Source: JAGWRA01 sp035534615
GTDB taxonomy: Bacteria > Acidobacteriota > Vicinamibacteria > Vicinamibacterales > CAVVIG01
Length of the DNA stretch: 56,024 bases
Assembly (NCBI GenBank): GCA_035534615.1
Contig: DATLRO010000144.1
Coordinates: forward strand, 1 to 56,024
Direction of reading: 5' to 3'
The translations under genes were made by a program, and so were the position numbers. Positions 15,558 through 24,186 of this stretch are shown one piece after another (positions within the stretch are counted from its first letter, which is position 1; each line of letters opens with the position of its first letter). The notes beneath the pieces are model-generated. The model was not told the origin of the DNA, made no database searches, and worked only from the letters and a program-made list of their open reading frames with translations.

Positions 15558-18482
15558 TCAGAACCGGATCCCGGCCGACAGCAGGAACGTCCGGCCGCCC
15601 ACCACGCCCGGCAGCGGCGACGGATAGTCGGCGTTGCTGTTCGCCTGCCCGTAGCTCGGCGCGGGCAGGTAGCCGGTCGGCAGTCCGAGGCTGTCCTTCG
15701 GGCTGTTCGGATCAGGCAGGATCGTCGTATCCCACGCGATCTGCTGCAGGTTGTTGAACAGGTTGTAGACGTCCAGCTTCACCCACGGCGCCAGCACGCG
15801 GAACACCGGCACGTGGTAGCTGACCGACGCGTCGACCAGCCCGTAGCCCTTGAACTGGCCCACGCCCCGCGCCCCGAAATACACCGTCTGGCTGCTCGGC
15901 GCATCCGGGTAGGCCGCAATGAGCGCCAGCTGGGTCGGCGTCAGCGGCATGCTGAGCGCATAGCTGTACACCTCGCCGGAATCGTACCGCCACAGGCCGG
16001 CGAAGGTGACGTCACCGTGTCGCCCGAGGTCGAGGTCGTAGATGCTCCAGAGGCGCACCCGGCTGCGCTGGAAGTTCTGCAGCCGGCCCATCGGATACGA
16101 GCGGGCGGCGTCGAACGCCTGGGGATAGTTCCCGATGACCGACACCAGCCCCGGCTGGCCCGGCGCTTCACCCTCGTAGTTCCCCTCGTCCTGCAGCATC
16201 AGCGTGTAGTTGCCGTTCATCGTCCAGTTGTCGCGCAGCCGGTAGTTCCCCTGGAAGATCATCCCCTGGTAGCGCCGGGTGGCGAGGTTCGAGTTCTGGT
16301 ACACGATGTTGGTGAACGTCCCCAGGTCCACGCCCCCCTCGACCACTTCGGTCGTGCCGTTGGCCAGCGTGATCGTGTCTTCGATCAGGTTGTTCGTCCG
16401 GCGCAGGACGTAGGTGACGTCGGCGTAGCCGCGCCGCGTGAGCTGCCCTCCCAGCGACAGCGTGAACTCCTTCGTCACCGGTGTCGACAGGCCGGGCGCC
16501 AGCGAGACGTTCGCCGTCGGGAACAGGCCGGCGACGGTCATGTAGTTCGCCGGGGCGAAGCCGGGCGCGAAGCTGCGCCCCTCGCCGGCCGGCCCGGTGT
16601 ACACCTGGATCAGCTCGTTCGGATTGCCGACGTTGGAGTTGGCCGCTATCTGGTTCTCGTTGTACCGGCCGGCATAGTGGCCGTAGGTCGCGTGAGCCAT
16701 CAGCGTGCCGTCCTTCTTCAGGGCGTACGCCACCGCCAGCCGCGGCATGAACGTCTGGGTGTCGATGCCGACGACCCCGGTGCTGTCCTGGCTGTGCACG
16801 TGCTCGACGCGCAGCCCGAGATCCGCCGAGAGGCGCGCGTCGATCGTCCAGTGATCCTGCGCGTACACCGACTGCGTGTCGATGTTCAGGACCTCGCCGC
16901 GCTGCGGCATGTAGTCTTCGACGAATGTCGCCCCCGGCTGGAAGATCGGCACGAGGCGGCCCGAGGCGTCGTAGATCGGGTCGCCGGTCGCACCGGTCGC
17001 GTAGTCGGCGTGGAAGACGTAGTTCGTCGCCGACTGCGAGTTGCCGCCGGTGCGCTGACTGCGGAACCACTCGTAGCCGGTCTTGAGCTCGTGCTGGCCG
17101 GCCCCGTTGAAGAAGGCGGTCAGGCTGCCCGTCAGCTGCCGGTTGTTCCGGCCCTCGGGGTCGGACATGTCGAAGTACGGCGCGTTGTACTGCCACATCC
17201 CCGTCAGCGCGAGAAACGGTGAATCCACGATGTTCGTGTTCGTGCCGCCGGACTGCCGCGACCAGGAGCGCTGCGAGTACTGCGCCTCGGCCAGCAGGTG
17301 GCTGTTGATGACCCCGTGATAGTTCGTGAAGAAATACGCATTGGGCAGCGTCACCGTCGCGATCGTCGCCGGGTCGATGCTCAGCGACGGGATGGACGGC
17401 ATGCCGACCATCTGCGTGTAGTTGTTCACGTACCCGGCCTGCACCTGCTGGGACGGCGTCACGGTCGCCGTCAGCTTGAACTCGCCGCGGCGGTTCTTGT
17501 CGGTCTCACTGGTCGCGATGTCCGTCCGGGCGAACGCCCCGGCGGTCGCCGTGTTCTCGAGCCGTCCCGCGGTGAAGAACCAGAGGCGGTCTTTCAGGAT
17601 CGGCCCGCCGAACGTCCCCTCCCAGTCCTTGCCGAGCTGGTCCGGGTTCGTGGTCCCCGTCGCAGCCTCGAACGGGGTCTGCGTGCTCCAGGCCGGGTTG
17701 TTCATGTTCAGCCGCAGGCTGCCGGCGAAGATGTTGCCCCCGCTCCTCGTGATGACGTTGACGACGCCGCCCGTGAAACGGCCGTACTCGGCCGGGATGC
17801 CCGAGGTCAGCGTCTGCACTTCCTGGATCGCGTCCGGGATGTACAGGTCCTGCGGGTAGCCGAACAGGTTGTCGTCCACGTCCACGCCGTTGATCATGAA
17901 GATCGTGTCGAAGCCGAACGCGCCATTGATCGACACCTGCCCCGCGTTCGGCGTGATGGTCGTCAGGCCGGGGGAGAGCGCCGCAATGTCCGTCAGCGTC
18001 GGGACCACCGGCAGCGAGTCCACCTCGTGGTAATTGAACGTTTCGCCGTCGGTCGGCGTGGCGGCCGGCGGCGGCGTCTGCGCGACGACGTCGACCGACT
18101 CGCGATGCGCCGCCAGCACGAGCGTCACGTTCTGCTCGACCGCCCCCCCGAGCGGCACGGTGGCGTGCACGGCGATCGGCGTGAAGCCGTTCTGCACGAA
18201 GACGATGTCGTACTCGCCGGGCGGCAGCGCCCGCAGCACGTACGTGCCGTCCTTGCCGGTCAGCACCTCGCGCACGCCCTGCAGCGCGGGCGAGGTCACC
18301 GTCACCGACACCTGCGGGACCGCGAGCCCCTGTGGATCGTGCACGACACCCCGGATGATGCCGGTCTGCACGCCCTGGGCGAAGGCGGCGCCGGCCGTCA
18401 GTAGCAGGGCGCCCGCGATGATGACGGTGGGCGCCAGCCGGCCACAACGGCGACCCCAGATGAAGCGCAAGTTGAGAGTCAT
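15558..18482 (-). CDS. TonB-dependent receptor with carboxypeptidase-regulatory-like domain (Oar-like)
   Basis: Outer-membrane receptor of 974 residues. A signal peptide ends near AFAQ (about residue 35). A CarboxypepD_reg-like beta domain follows (GVVHDPQGLAVPQVSVTVTS, GTYVLRALPPGEYDI, about residues 40-120). Next come a plug domain (LPVVPTLTDIAALSPGLTT, VSINGAFGFDTIFMINGVDV, TSGIPAEYGRFTGGVVNVIT) and a long barrel ending in GGRTFLLSAGIRF with the terminal aromatic residue. This is the Oar-type receptor expanded in Acidobacteriota; the substrate is unknown and may be peptide, glycan or siderophore. AAAGG precedes the ATG. No TonB/ExbBD gene is nearby. Confidence 0.93.
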   Translation of the reverse strand: MTLNLRFIWGRRCGRLAPTVIIAGALLLTAGAAFAQGVQTGIIRGVVHDPQGLAVPQVSVTVTSPALQGVREVLTGKDGTYVLRALPPGEYDIVFVQNGFTPIAVHATVPLGGAVEQNVTLVLAAHRESVDVVAQTPPPAATPTDGETFNYHEVDSLPVVPTLTDIAALSPGLTTITPNAGQVSINGAFGFDTIFMINGVDVDDNLFGYPQDLYIPDAIQEVQTLTSGIPAEYGRFTGGVVNVITRSGGNIFAGSLRLNMNNPAWSTQTPFEAATGTTNPDQLGKDWEGTFGGPILKDRLWFFTAGRLENTATAGAFARTDIATSETDKNRRGEFKLTATVTPSQQVQAGYVNNYTQMVGMPSIPSLSIDPATIATVTLPNAYFFTNYHGVINSHLLAEAQYSQRSWSRQSGGTNTNIVDSPFLALTGMWQYNAPYFDMSDPEGRNNRQLTGSLTAFFNGAGQHELKTGYEWFRSQRTGGNSQSATNYVFHADYATGATGDPIYDASGRLVPIFQPGATFVEDYMPQRGEVLNIDTQSVYAQDHWTIDARLSADLGLRVEHVHSQDSTGVVGIDTQTFMPRLAVAYALKKDGTLMAHATYGHYAGRYNENQIAANSNVGNPNELIQVYTGPAGEGRSFAPGFAPANYMTVAGLFPTANVSLAPGLSTPVTKEFTLSLGGQLTRRGYADVTYVLRRTNNLIEDTITLANGTTEVVEGGVDLGTFTNIVYQNSNLATRRYQGMIFQGNYRLRDNWTMNGNYTLMLQDEGNYEGEAPGQPGLVSVIGNYPQAFDAARSYPMGRLQNFQRSRVRLWSIYDLDLGRHGDVTFAGLWRYDSGEVYSYALSMPLTPTQLALIAAYPDAPSSQTVYFGARGVGQFKGYGLVDASVSYHVPVFRVLAPWVKLDVYNLFNNLQQIAWDTTILPDPNSPKDSLGLPTGYLPAPSYGQANSNADYPSPLPGVVGGRTFLLSAGIRF

Positions 18483-18501
18483 AGTGCCTTTCCGCTATGA
18501 A
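18472..18501 (+). promoter_or_regulatory. Plus-strand promoter divergent from the TonB receptor
   Basis: TTGAGA (18472-18477) and TATGAA (18496-18501) with 18 bases between. It faces away from the receptor gene and has no annotated plus-strand gene downstream. Confidence 0.4.
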
Positions 18502-18507
18502 ACAGCC

Positions 18508-18657
18508 GTGTATCAAACCATTCCGCCCGACGATATGAACGAAGCAATCACCGCGGCGTACGTGCTCCGCACGCACGATGCGGTGCATTCGAGTACTCAA
18601 TCGGCAGGTCGTGACAGCTGAACAGAGAGAATGATCCCGCGCATGCCCGCGGGTTTT
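18508..18657 (+). ncRNA. Possible small RNA upstream of the TonB receptor gene
   Basis: Bounded by the promoter-like pair at 18472-18501 and by the hairpin plus TTTT at 18636-18657, giving a transcript of about 150 bases. It contains a 28-codon frame at 18535-18621 without a ribosome-binding site. No known RNA family is recognised; the call is an inference from signals alone. Confidence 0.3.
18636..18657 (+). terminator. Rho-independent-type hairpin on the plus strand
   Basis: CCCGCG-CATGCC-CGCGGG followed by TTTT. The T run is on the plus strand only, where no protein gene ends. Confidence 0.45.
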
Positions 18658-18680
18658 CGCGTGCCGCGCGGGAGCCGACC

Positions 18681-18701
18681 GCCTCGGGGCAGCTCCGAGG
18701 C
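18681..18701 (-). terminator. Hairpin downstream of the glycosyltransferase
   Basis: GCCTCGG-GGCAGCT-CCGAGGC, seven-base arms, 87 bases past the glycosyltransferase stop. There is no T tract; termination is only inferred. Confidence 0.35.
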
Positions 18702-18787
18702 CGCATGTCGTGTGCGGGGGCGCGCACTGGTGAAGGACGGGGCAGTGCGAATCGGAAGGTCCGGCGCGACAGGCCGGGCAGCGGGCG

Positions 18788-20398
18788 TCAGAGAGTCCGC
18801 AGGAGGCCGTACTTCAGCATCCACCGCACGGCGAACTCTCCCTGCGGCGCCGGCAGCGAGGCCTCCGCCAGCAGGTCTGCGACCGGCGCGCCGGCTTCTC
18901 CGCCGGCAGCGGCGCAGGCGTGCAGGCGCGCGAGCAGCGGCGGCGCGACGAGCCACGCCACCTCTTCGTACGGTCGGACGTCGCTCGGATCGCCGCACGC
19001 CGCCAGGCGACGGTCAGGGGAAAGCGTCTGCGACGGGTAGTGCGGGAAGATCCGGGCCGGCCCGAGGTTGTACGGGTTGTCACCGGCCGGTGGAAGGCCG
19101 GCGGCCAGCGCCTCGGCAGCGAGACGATCCCACGTCTCTTCGTAGCGCGCGATCACCCGGCTCCAGCGATACTCCCGATCCACCTTCGCGCGACCGGCCG
19201 CGCCCATGGCCGCTCTCAACCCCGCGTCTCCGATCAGACGCAGGACCCGCTCGGCCAGCTGGGCGAGGTCGACCGCGACCCCCTGCGACTGCACGAGCTG
19301 CGCCACGTTCGGGTCGGTCAGGTCGAACCATTCTCCCGCGGCGTCCGAGGTGCCGCCGTACGTGTCGATGAGAAACCCGTCGACGCCGTCCCGCACGAGA
19401 TCCTTGTAGCCATCGAAGCGCGACGCGACCACCGGCAGCCCGGCCGCCATCGCTTCCAGCAGGCTGAGGCCGAACGTTTCCTGCGCGTTGTCGACCGGCG
19501 ACACGAGGATGTCGGAGGCGGCGAGCAGGGCCGCCTTGTCGCCCTGGGGAAACTCCGGACGTATGGTCACGTGCGATTGGATGCCGTAGCGCCCGATCGC
19601 CTGCCTGACCAGCAGCACATCGTCGGGGGTGGCGCTCCCCGCGAGGAGCAGGGTGACCGGCCGGGCGCTCTGCGGCAGGATGGCGCGCGCGAACGTCTGC
19701 AGCAGCGGCACCAGGTCCATCTTCTGGAACGGCGTCATCCGGCCGAGCACGAGGAGGACCGTGGCGTCGGGCGCAATCCCGACCTGCGCGCGGAAGCGGC
19801 GGCCGGCGTCGCGGTCGGCCGCCGCATCGAGGTGGGCATCGTCGATGCCGAGCGGCAGATGCTCGAGCCGGCCGTTGAAGGCGCGACCGGCGATCGCGGC
19901 GCCGCCGTCGAGCAGCCGCCGCAGCGCCTGACGTGCGTCCACGCTGGTACAGAAGACGGCGTCGTACGGCGCCAGGCCGGCGTGGGAGAGCCGCACGGCA
20001 TGATCGACGACGTCGGGACCGTGGAGCGAATGCGTCACCGCCGTGATCGGCCAGGGGTTGCAGGCGTAGCGCGTCCGGGTGTAGTGCAGCCCCGGCATGA
20101 ACCAGCCCCAGCCGCCCAGGTGGAAGACGTGAAAGCGCTCCGCCTGGAGCACCGCCGGCAGCGCCGGGTAGGGGACGCACCGGACGCGCGACAGCTGCGC
20201 GTCGGACAGTCGCCAGGTCCGGAGGGCGCCGGAGAACGCGTTGAGGTTCGCCCGGGAGCTGTTGCTGAAGACGTATTCGTCGAAGGTGCCGTACGTCAGC
20301 AGGGCCTTGACGAACTCGTAGTTCGCCACCAGGCGCCCGAGATGGCGCGGGCCCCAGCCGTTTTCGAGGAAGGGATAGATTGACCCGAAGCGCTTCAT
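18788..20398 (-). CDS. GT4-family glycosyltransferase with C-terminal extension
   Basis: A 536-residue retaining glycosyltransferase of GT-B fold. The second Rossmann half shows VLLVLGRMTPFQKMDLVPLL, a nucleotide-sugar region ending in DILVSPVDNAQETFGLSLLEAM (the E-x7-E signature of GT4), and GLPVVASRFDGYKDLV. After the GT domain (to about residue 430) there is an extension of roughly 100 residues ending EFAVRWMLKYGLLRTL that looks like a small helical, possibly winged-helix, module and is not part of standard GT4 enzymes. The ATG at 20398 was chosen over 20449 because MKRFGSIYPFLENGWGPRH is the natural GT-B N-terminus. Donor and acceptor unknown. Confidence 0.85.
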   Translation of the reverse strand: MKRFGSIYPFLENGWGPRHLGRLVANYEFVKALLTYGTFDEYVFSNSSRANLNAFSGALRTWRLSDAQLSRVRCVPYPALPAVLQAERFHVFHLGGWGWFMPGLHYTRTRYACNPWPITAVTHSLHGPDVVDHAVRLSHAGLAPYDAVFCTSVDARQALRRLLDGGAAIAGRAFNGRLEHLPLGIDDAHLDAAADRDAGRRFRAQVGIAPDATVLLVLGRMTPFQKMDLVPLLQTFARAILPQSARPVTLLLAGSATPDDVLLVRQAIGRYGIQSHVTIRPEFPQGDKAALLAASDILVSPVDNAQETFGLSLLEAMAAGLPVVASRFDGYKDLVRDGVDGFLIDTYGGTSDAAGEWFDLTDPNVAQLVQSQGVAVDLAQLAERVLRLIGDAGLRAAMGAAGRAKVDREYRWSRVIARYEETWDRLAAEALAAGLPPAGDNPYNLGPARIFPHYPSQTLSPDRRLAACGDPSDVRPYEEVAWLVAPPLLARLHACAAAGGEAGAPVADLLAEASLPAPQGEFAVRWMLKYGLLRTL

Positions 20399-20633
20399 AT
20401 TTCCGGGACGGGTTATGTCTCTGAACGTCTCCGGGGCAGGGCGAGGCACCGGGGCCGGCCAGGCGAACCACAGGTGTAACGCTCCGGACGATGTTCGTGG
20501 ACAAGCTGTTACGGGAACAGCCGGTTAACGGGGAGATGGTTGCAGGAATGGGGCGTCCAGGCAAGGGCGAAAGTGGAAGGGAGAACGGAGAGCGAAAAAA
20601 ATGCAAATCTCAAAGTTTTTCGGCCTGATTCCG
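20399..20633. other. Intergenic region with A/T tracts before carD
   Basis: No gene is seen between the divergent glycosyltransferase and carD. The right half carries unusual A and T tracts (AAAAAAA near 20595-20601, GTTTTT near 20615-20620) just upstream of the carD promoter, as an UP element would be placed. Confidence 0.4.
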
Positions 20634-20662
20634 TTGCGTTTCGGGCGAATCCGCGCTATACT
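20634..20662 (+). promoter_or_regulatory. carD promoter
   Basis: TTGCGT (20634-20639), 17-base spacer, TATACT (20657-20662), with A/T tracts just upstream. This is among the clearest sigma-70-type promoters in the window. The leader is about 57 bases. Confidence 0.7.
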
Positions 20663-20725
20663 TGCAGGGCTGTAATCAGAACGGCGCGGCCTGCCTTCCA
20701 TCCGGTTCCTTGAACAGGGGGACAC

Positions 20726-21310
20726 GTGACATTCCAAGTCGGCGACAAGGTCATATACCCGAATCACGGCCTCGGCATCGTAGAGCGGATTGAAGATAAG
20801 ACGATCCTCGGCACCACCTGCGGTTTCTATCACCTGCGAATTTTGGCGAACGAAACGATCGTGCTCGTGCCGCTGGCGAACGTGGACGGGGTTGGACTGC
20901 GGCGCGCCATCGGCGATGAGGAAGTGGAGCGTCTGTTCTCGCTGCTGGGGGATGGCAAGATCGACAGCCACCAGAACTGGAAGGGGCGGTTCAAGGACAA
21001 CTCCGACAAGATGCGCAGCGGTTCGATCTACGACGTGGCCGACGTGCTGAAGAACCTGACGTTCCTCAGCCGTTCGAAGAGCCTGTCGTTCCGCGAGAAG
21101 CGGATGCTCGACCGCGCCAAGTTCCTGATCATTTCCGAGGTGTCCGAGGTGATGCGCCAGTCGATCGAAGCGATCGAATCACGCGTCGACACCGCCCTCG
21201 AGCGCTGCTTCACGGTGAAGGCCCGTGCGGCGGCGCGCGCGAAGACGGTGAAAGCGGCTCCCGCGCCGCGGACCGCGACGGCGCGGCGCAGCACCGCGCG
21301 CGCCTCGTAG
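20726..21310 (+). CDS. carD: CarD-family transcriptional regulator
   Basis: Binds RNA polymerase beta subunit and stabilises open complexes, affecting rRNA and other promoters. The N-terminal Tudor-like RNAP interaction domain is clear (MTFQVGDKVIYPNHGLGIVE, residues 1-60), followed by the helical DNA-binding domain (IDSHQNWKGRFKDNSDKM, SLSFREKRMLDRAKFLI). At 194 residues it is about 30 longer than typical CdnL/CarD, because of an alanine/arginine/lysine tail (KARAAARAKTVKAAPAPRT onward) resembling the basic tails of HMG-like or H1-like proteins. GTG start after an AGGGGG site. Single-gene transcript with its own terminator. Confidence 0.93.
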   Translation: MTFQVGDKVIYPNHGLGIVERIEDKTILGTTCGFYHLRILANETIVLVPLANVDGVGLRRAIGDEEVERLFSLLGDGKIDSHQNWKGRFKDNSDKMRSGSIYDVADVLKNLTFLSRSKSLSFREKRMLDRAKFLIISEVSEVMRQSIEAIESRVDTALERCFTVKARAAARAKTVKAAPAPRTATARRSTARAS

Positions 21311-21356
21311 CCGCCCTCCGTGCCGCCGCCGGCCCGGCGTGGCCGGCCTCGTCTCC

Positions 21357-21394
21357 AGGCCTGAATCGGGTCGACCGATTCAGGCCTTTTGTTT
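21357..21394 (+). terminator. Rho-independent terminator of carD
   Basis: Twelve-base perfect stem AGGCCTGAATCG / CGATTCAGGCCT with a seven-base loop GGTCGAC, followed by TTTTGTTT. This is the only textbook intrinsic terminator I found. A TATCAT at 21394-21399 directly after it could be the -10 box of plsC. Confidence 0.9.
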
Positions 21395-21413
21395 ATCATC
21401 CGTGGGACGACGT

Positions 21414-22244
21414 ATGAGCCAGGATGCCGCCGATTCCCCTTCTGCGGACGCCGTGTCCGCGCCGCGGCCCGAGGAGGGTGCGCTGCGTCTGGTCGTGGCC
21501 GCCGTCCGCTCGGCCGTCACCTACGTCGCCACGTCGCTGTACGTGCTGGTGACGGCGCCGATCGGCATGCTGCTGGCGATCACGTTCGGGTGGAAGAACA
21601 TCCTCTACGTGTTCGGGCATGGCGGCGTCCGGATGGCGCTCGCGCTGACCGGCATCCGCTACCGGGTGGCCGGCCGCGAGCACCTGCCGCCGGTCCGCCG
21701 GGCGGCCGTCTACTGCGCCAACCATCAGAGCAACGTCGATCCCCCGGTGCTGTTCGAGGCGCTCCACCCGCGCCTGCACATCTTCTACAAGGCGGAGCTC
21801 AACAGTCTGCCGCTGCTGGGTCGCGCGTTCGGCCATGGCGGCTTCGTCGCGGTCGATCGGCGCAACCGCGACCAGGCGCAGCGGGCGATCGAGACCGGCG
21901 CCGCGTCGCTGCGCGCCGGCAACTCGTTCCTGATCTTCCCGGAAGGGACGCGCAGCCGGACCGATGTCCTGCTGCCGTTCAAGAAGGGGGGGATCGTGAT
22001 GGCGATGAAGGCGGGCGTCCCGATCGTGCCGGTCGCGATCCAGGGGGGCCGGGCCGCCATGCACAAGGGCAGCCGGGTCGTCCGTCCGGTCCAGGTGAGC
22101 ATCCGGATCGGCGAGCCGATCGAGACGGCCCGGCTGTCGCTGAGCGATCGCGACACCCTCATCGACGAACTGCGCGCCCGCATCACCGCGCTGCTCGCGC
22201 AGGGGCCGGTCACGCCGGACGAGGCGCGCGCGAACCGGCGATGA
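21414..22244 (+). CDS. plsC: 1-acyl-sn-glycerol-3-phosphate acyltransferase
   Basis: Makes phosphatidic acid from lysophosphatidic acid at the inner membrane. A 276-residue protein with hydrophobic N-terminal segments (about residues 30-80), the catalytic HX4D motif NHQSNVD (H104, D109), the FPEGTRS motif, and VPIVPVAIQGGR near the end. The ATG at 21414 starts after the carD terminator; longer in-frame starts would run through it. It overlaps the next gene by four bases (ATGA), so the two are translated together. Confidence 0.93.
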   Translation: MSQDAADSPSADAVSAPRPEEGALRLVVAAVRSAVTYVATSLYVLVTAPIGMLLAITFGWKNILYVFGHGGVRMALALTGIRYRVAGREHLPPVRRAAVYCANHQSNVDPPVLFEALHPRLHIFYKAELNSLPLLGRAFGHGGFVAVDRRNRDQAQRAIETGAASLRAGNSFLIFPEGTRSRTDVLLPFKKGGIVMAMKAGVPIVPVAIQGGRAAMHKGSRVVRPVQVSIRIGEPIETARLSLSDRDTLIDELRARITALLAQGPVTPDEARANRR

Positions 22245-22825
22245 CGGGGCTGGCCTCGCTCGGGCGGACGCTCGGCTTCTCTTTTGCGGCCGGCATCAAC
22301 CTGTACGCGACGGTGGCCATCCTCGGCCTGAGCGCCCGGTACGGCTGGGTGGCGCTGCCGCCGCAGTTCCAGGCGTTCGCCAACCCGGTCATCATCGGCG
22401 TGGCGATCGTGCTCTACCTCGTCGAATTCCTGGCCGACAAGATCCCGTGGGTCGACACGTTCTGGGACGGGCTCCACACGGCCGTGCGGCCGCTGGGCGG
22501 CGCGCTGATCGCCGTCGCCGCCCTCGGGCAGGCGGGGCCCGGGATGGAGGCGCTGGTGGCGCTGCTCGGCGCCACGACGGCCGCCGGCAGCCACTTCACG
22601 AAGGCCGGCACGCGCGCGCTCGTGAACGTCAGTCCGGAGCCGTTCTCCAACTGGCTGCTGAGCCTGGGCGAGGACGTGTTCGTCCTGGGGCTGAGCGTCG
22701 TGGCGCTGCGGCACCCGGTCGTGGCGCTGGTGATCTCGATCGCGCTGATCGGACTGGTGGTCTGGCTGGCCTGCCGCACCGGCCGCCGCCTGTGGCGCTG
22801 GGTCGCGCGCGCGCCGGCCGCCTGA
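22241..22825 (+). CDS. DUF4126 family membrane protein
   Basis: A 194-residue integral membrane protein. LGRTLGFSFAAGINLYATVA and the glycine-rich repeat LGATTAAGSHFTKAGTRALVN are typical of DUF4126, which has about four to six helices and no known function. LVEFLADKIPWVDTFWD is another conserved block of the family. The start ATG overlaps the plsC stop, so a link with phospholipid synthesis or membrane homeostasis is a fair but unproven inference. Confidence 0.88.
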   Translation: MTGLASLGRTLGFSFAAGINLYATVAILGLSARYGWVALPPQFQAFANPVIIGVAIVLYLVEFLADKIPWVDTFWDGLHTAVRPLGGALIAVAALGQAGPGMEALVALLGATTAAGSHFTKAGTRALVNVSPEPFSNWLLSLGEDVFVLGLSVVALRHPVVALVISIALIGLVVWLACRTGRRLWRWVARAPAA

Positions 22826-22850
22826 CGCTGACGGGGCGGGGGCGAGCGGC

Positions 22851-24026
22851 TCAGGATCCGCCGAGGACGAACGTCAGCGTCCAGGGCTTCAGCGGCTGAT
22901 GATCCGTGCCGAGGATCCCCGGCAGCAGCGTCACCTTCACCGTGCGGAATCGTTCGAGCGGCCGGGAGAACAGGATCTCGAGTTCCCGGCGGTCCGGGAA
23001 ATAGTGCAGGGTCGTGCTCACGGCCGGCGGCTGCGGCTCGCCCCGCCGTACCGACTCCGCGAGCAGGTAGCCGGCCTCCACGTGGTGCGCGAACGTCGCC
23101 GGGTCGATGTCGCGCGAGAACTGAATCCGGACGGCGGTCGACAGCGGGACGTCGCTCTGGCCCTGCGTCGGCACGCTGAAGATGACTTCGGGCGGCGGGA
23201 ACGGGGCGACGGCCGGCGGCGGTGCCGCCGCCGGTCCGGCGTCCGCCTGGACGGCCGGCGGGCGGTCGTCCCTGATGCCCCCCTTGGCCGCTTCGATCCA
23301 GATGAGGCCGCGCGCCTGCCGCACGACGCCGCTCACTTCCAGCCAGTGCTCCGTGTCCACCCGGTTGTCGAGGCTCAGGTCGAAGCCGGCCCCTTTCGGG
23401 CGCTCGCCGGTGACCCAGAGCGCGGCATGATCGGCGCGCAGCACGAAGTCCCACGGGCTGCGGCCGGGGGCGTCCGGCAGCTCGCCGAGCAGGTTGCGCC
23501 CGCTGAACTGCCCGGCGATCGTCACGTGCCGATCCAGGTACCGCGACGGATCCAGCACGATCGTCCGGAGCGTCGTCGTCGCGGGGGGCGAGGCGGGGGA
23601 GATGCCGTCGGCGTGGATGACCAGCAGCGCGCCCGACTTCGGCCACGGGGTGGTCGGCGTCAGACCCAGCCGGCGCTGGATGGCGGCGCTCGCGATGCGC
23701 GGATCGTCCGGCTGCATGCCGCCGATGTTCCAGAACTCGCCGCGGACCTCCACGAGCCCGTCCGGCACCGGCGGGCCGTCGTAGAGCACCTGCACCTGAA
23801 CGGCGCCGGACGTCAGGAGCAGGCGCCCCTCGCCGGTGCGCGAGAGGATCGCGTCGACGGCGATCGGCCGCCCCTGGAAGAACTCGGGATGCGTGTGCAG
23901 GGCCGCGAGATTGGTCGGGCGCCACGCGGTCGCTGCGTCGATCCGCGGCGTCACCGACAGCGTGAACGCCAGCAGCGCGGCGGCGATCAACCTCGAGCGT
24001 GTCGGCGACGAGAGCACCCGGTCCAT
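22851..24026 (-). CDS. Exported protein with Ig-like (Big_5) domain
   Basis: A 391-residue secreted or periplasmic protein. After a signal peptide (RLIAAALLAFTLSV), an OB-like or beta-sandwich region (LLLTSGAVQVQVLYDGPPVPDG, about residues 60-220) is followed by a proline/alanine linker. A C-terminal bacterial Ig-like domain follows (FSVPTQGQSDVPLSTAVRIQFSR is split as SVPTQGQSDVPLST and RIQFSRDIDPATF). Ig-like Big_5 domains usually mediate adhesion or surface assembly. The ATG at 24026 follows CATGAT by seven bases, suggesting a leaderless message; ATGs at 24038 and 24035 are alternatives. Confidence 0.7.
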   Translation of the reverse strand: MDRVLSSPTRSRLIAAALLAFTLSVTPRIDAATAWRPTNLAALHTHPEFFQGRPIAVDAILSRTGEGRLLLTSGAVQVQVLYDGPPVPDGLVEVRGEFWNIGGMQPDDPRIASAAIQRRLGLTPTTPWPKSGALLVIHADGISPASPPATTTLRTIVLDPSRYLDRHVTIAGQFSGRNLLGELPDAPGRSPWDFVLRADHAALWVTGERPKGAGFDLSLDNRVDTEHWLEVSGVVRQARGLIWIEAAKGGIRDDRPPAVQADAGPAAAPPPAVAPFPPPEVIFSVPTQGQSDVPLSTAVRIQFSRDIDPATFAHHVEAGYLLAESVRRGEPQPPAVSTTLHYFPDRRELEILFSRPLERFRTVKVTLLPGILGTDHQPLKPWTLTFVLGGS

Positions 24027-24142
24027 CGTGCTCATCATGCCAGAAGGCGGATGCCGAGGCCAGCACGGCCGGCGCGGATCGGCCGAGCTTCGGCGCGTGA
24101 TACCGTGCGTGCACGGATCACCGGGGCGCGCGCGGCCCGAGG

Positions 24143-24172
24143 TTGACGGCCAATTTTTCGAATCGTTACAAT
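24143..24172 (+). promoter_or_regulatory. rex promoter
   Basis: TTGACG (24143-24148), 18 bases, TACAAT (24167-24172). The leader to the GTG is only about eight bases. TTGTGAAAAT overlapping the start codon (from 24185) resembles one half of a Rex operator (TTGTGAA). Confidence 0.6.
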
Positions 24173-24186
24173 CGGCGGAGACGCTT

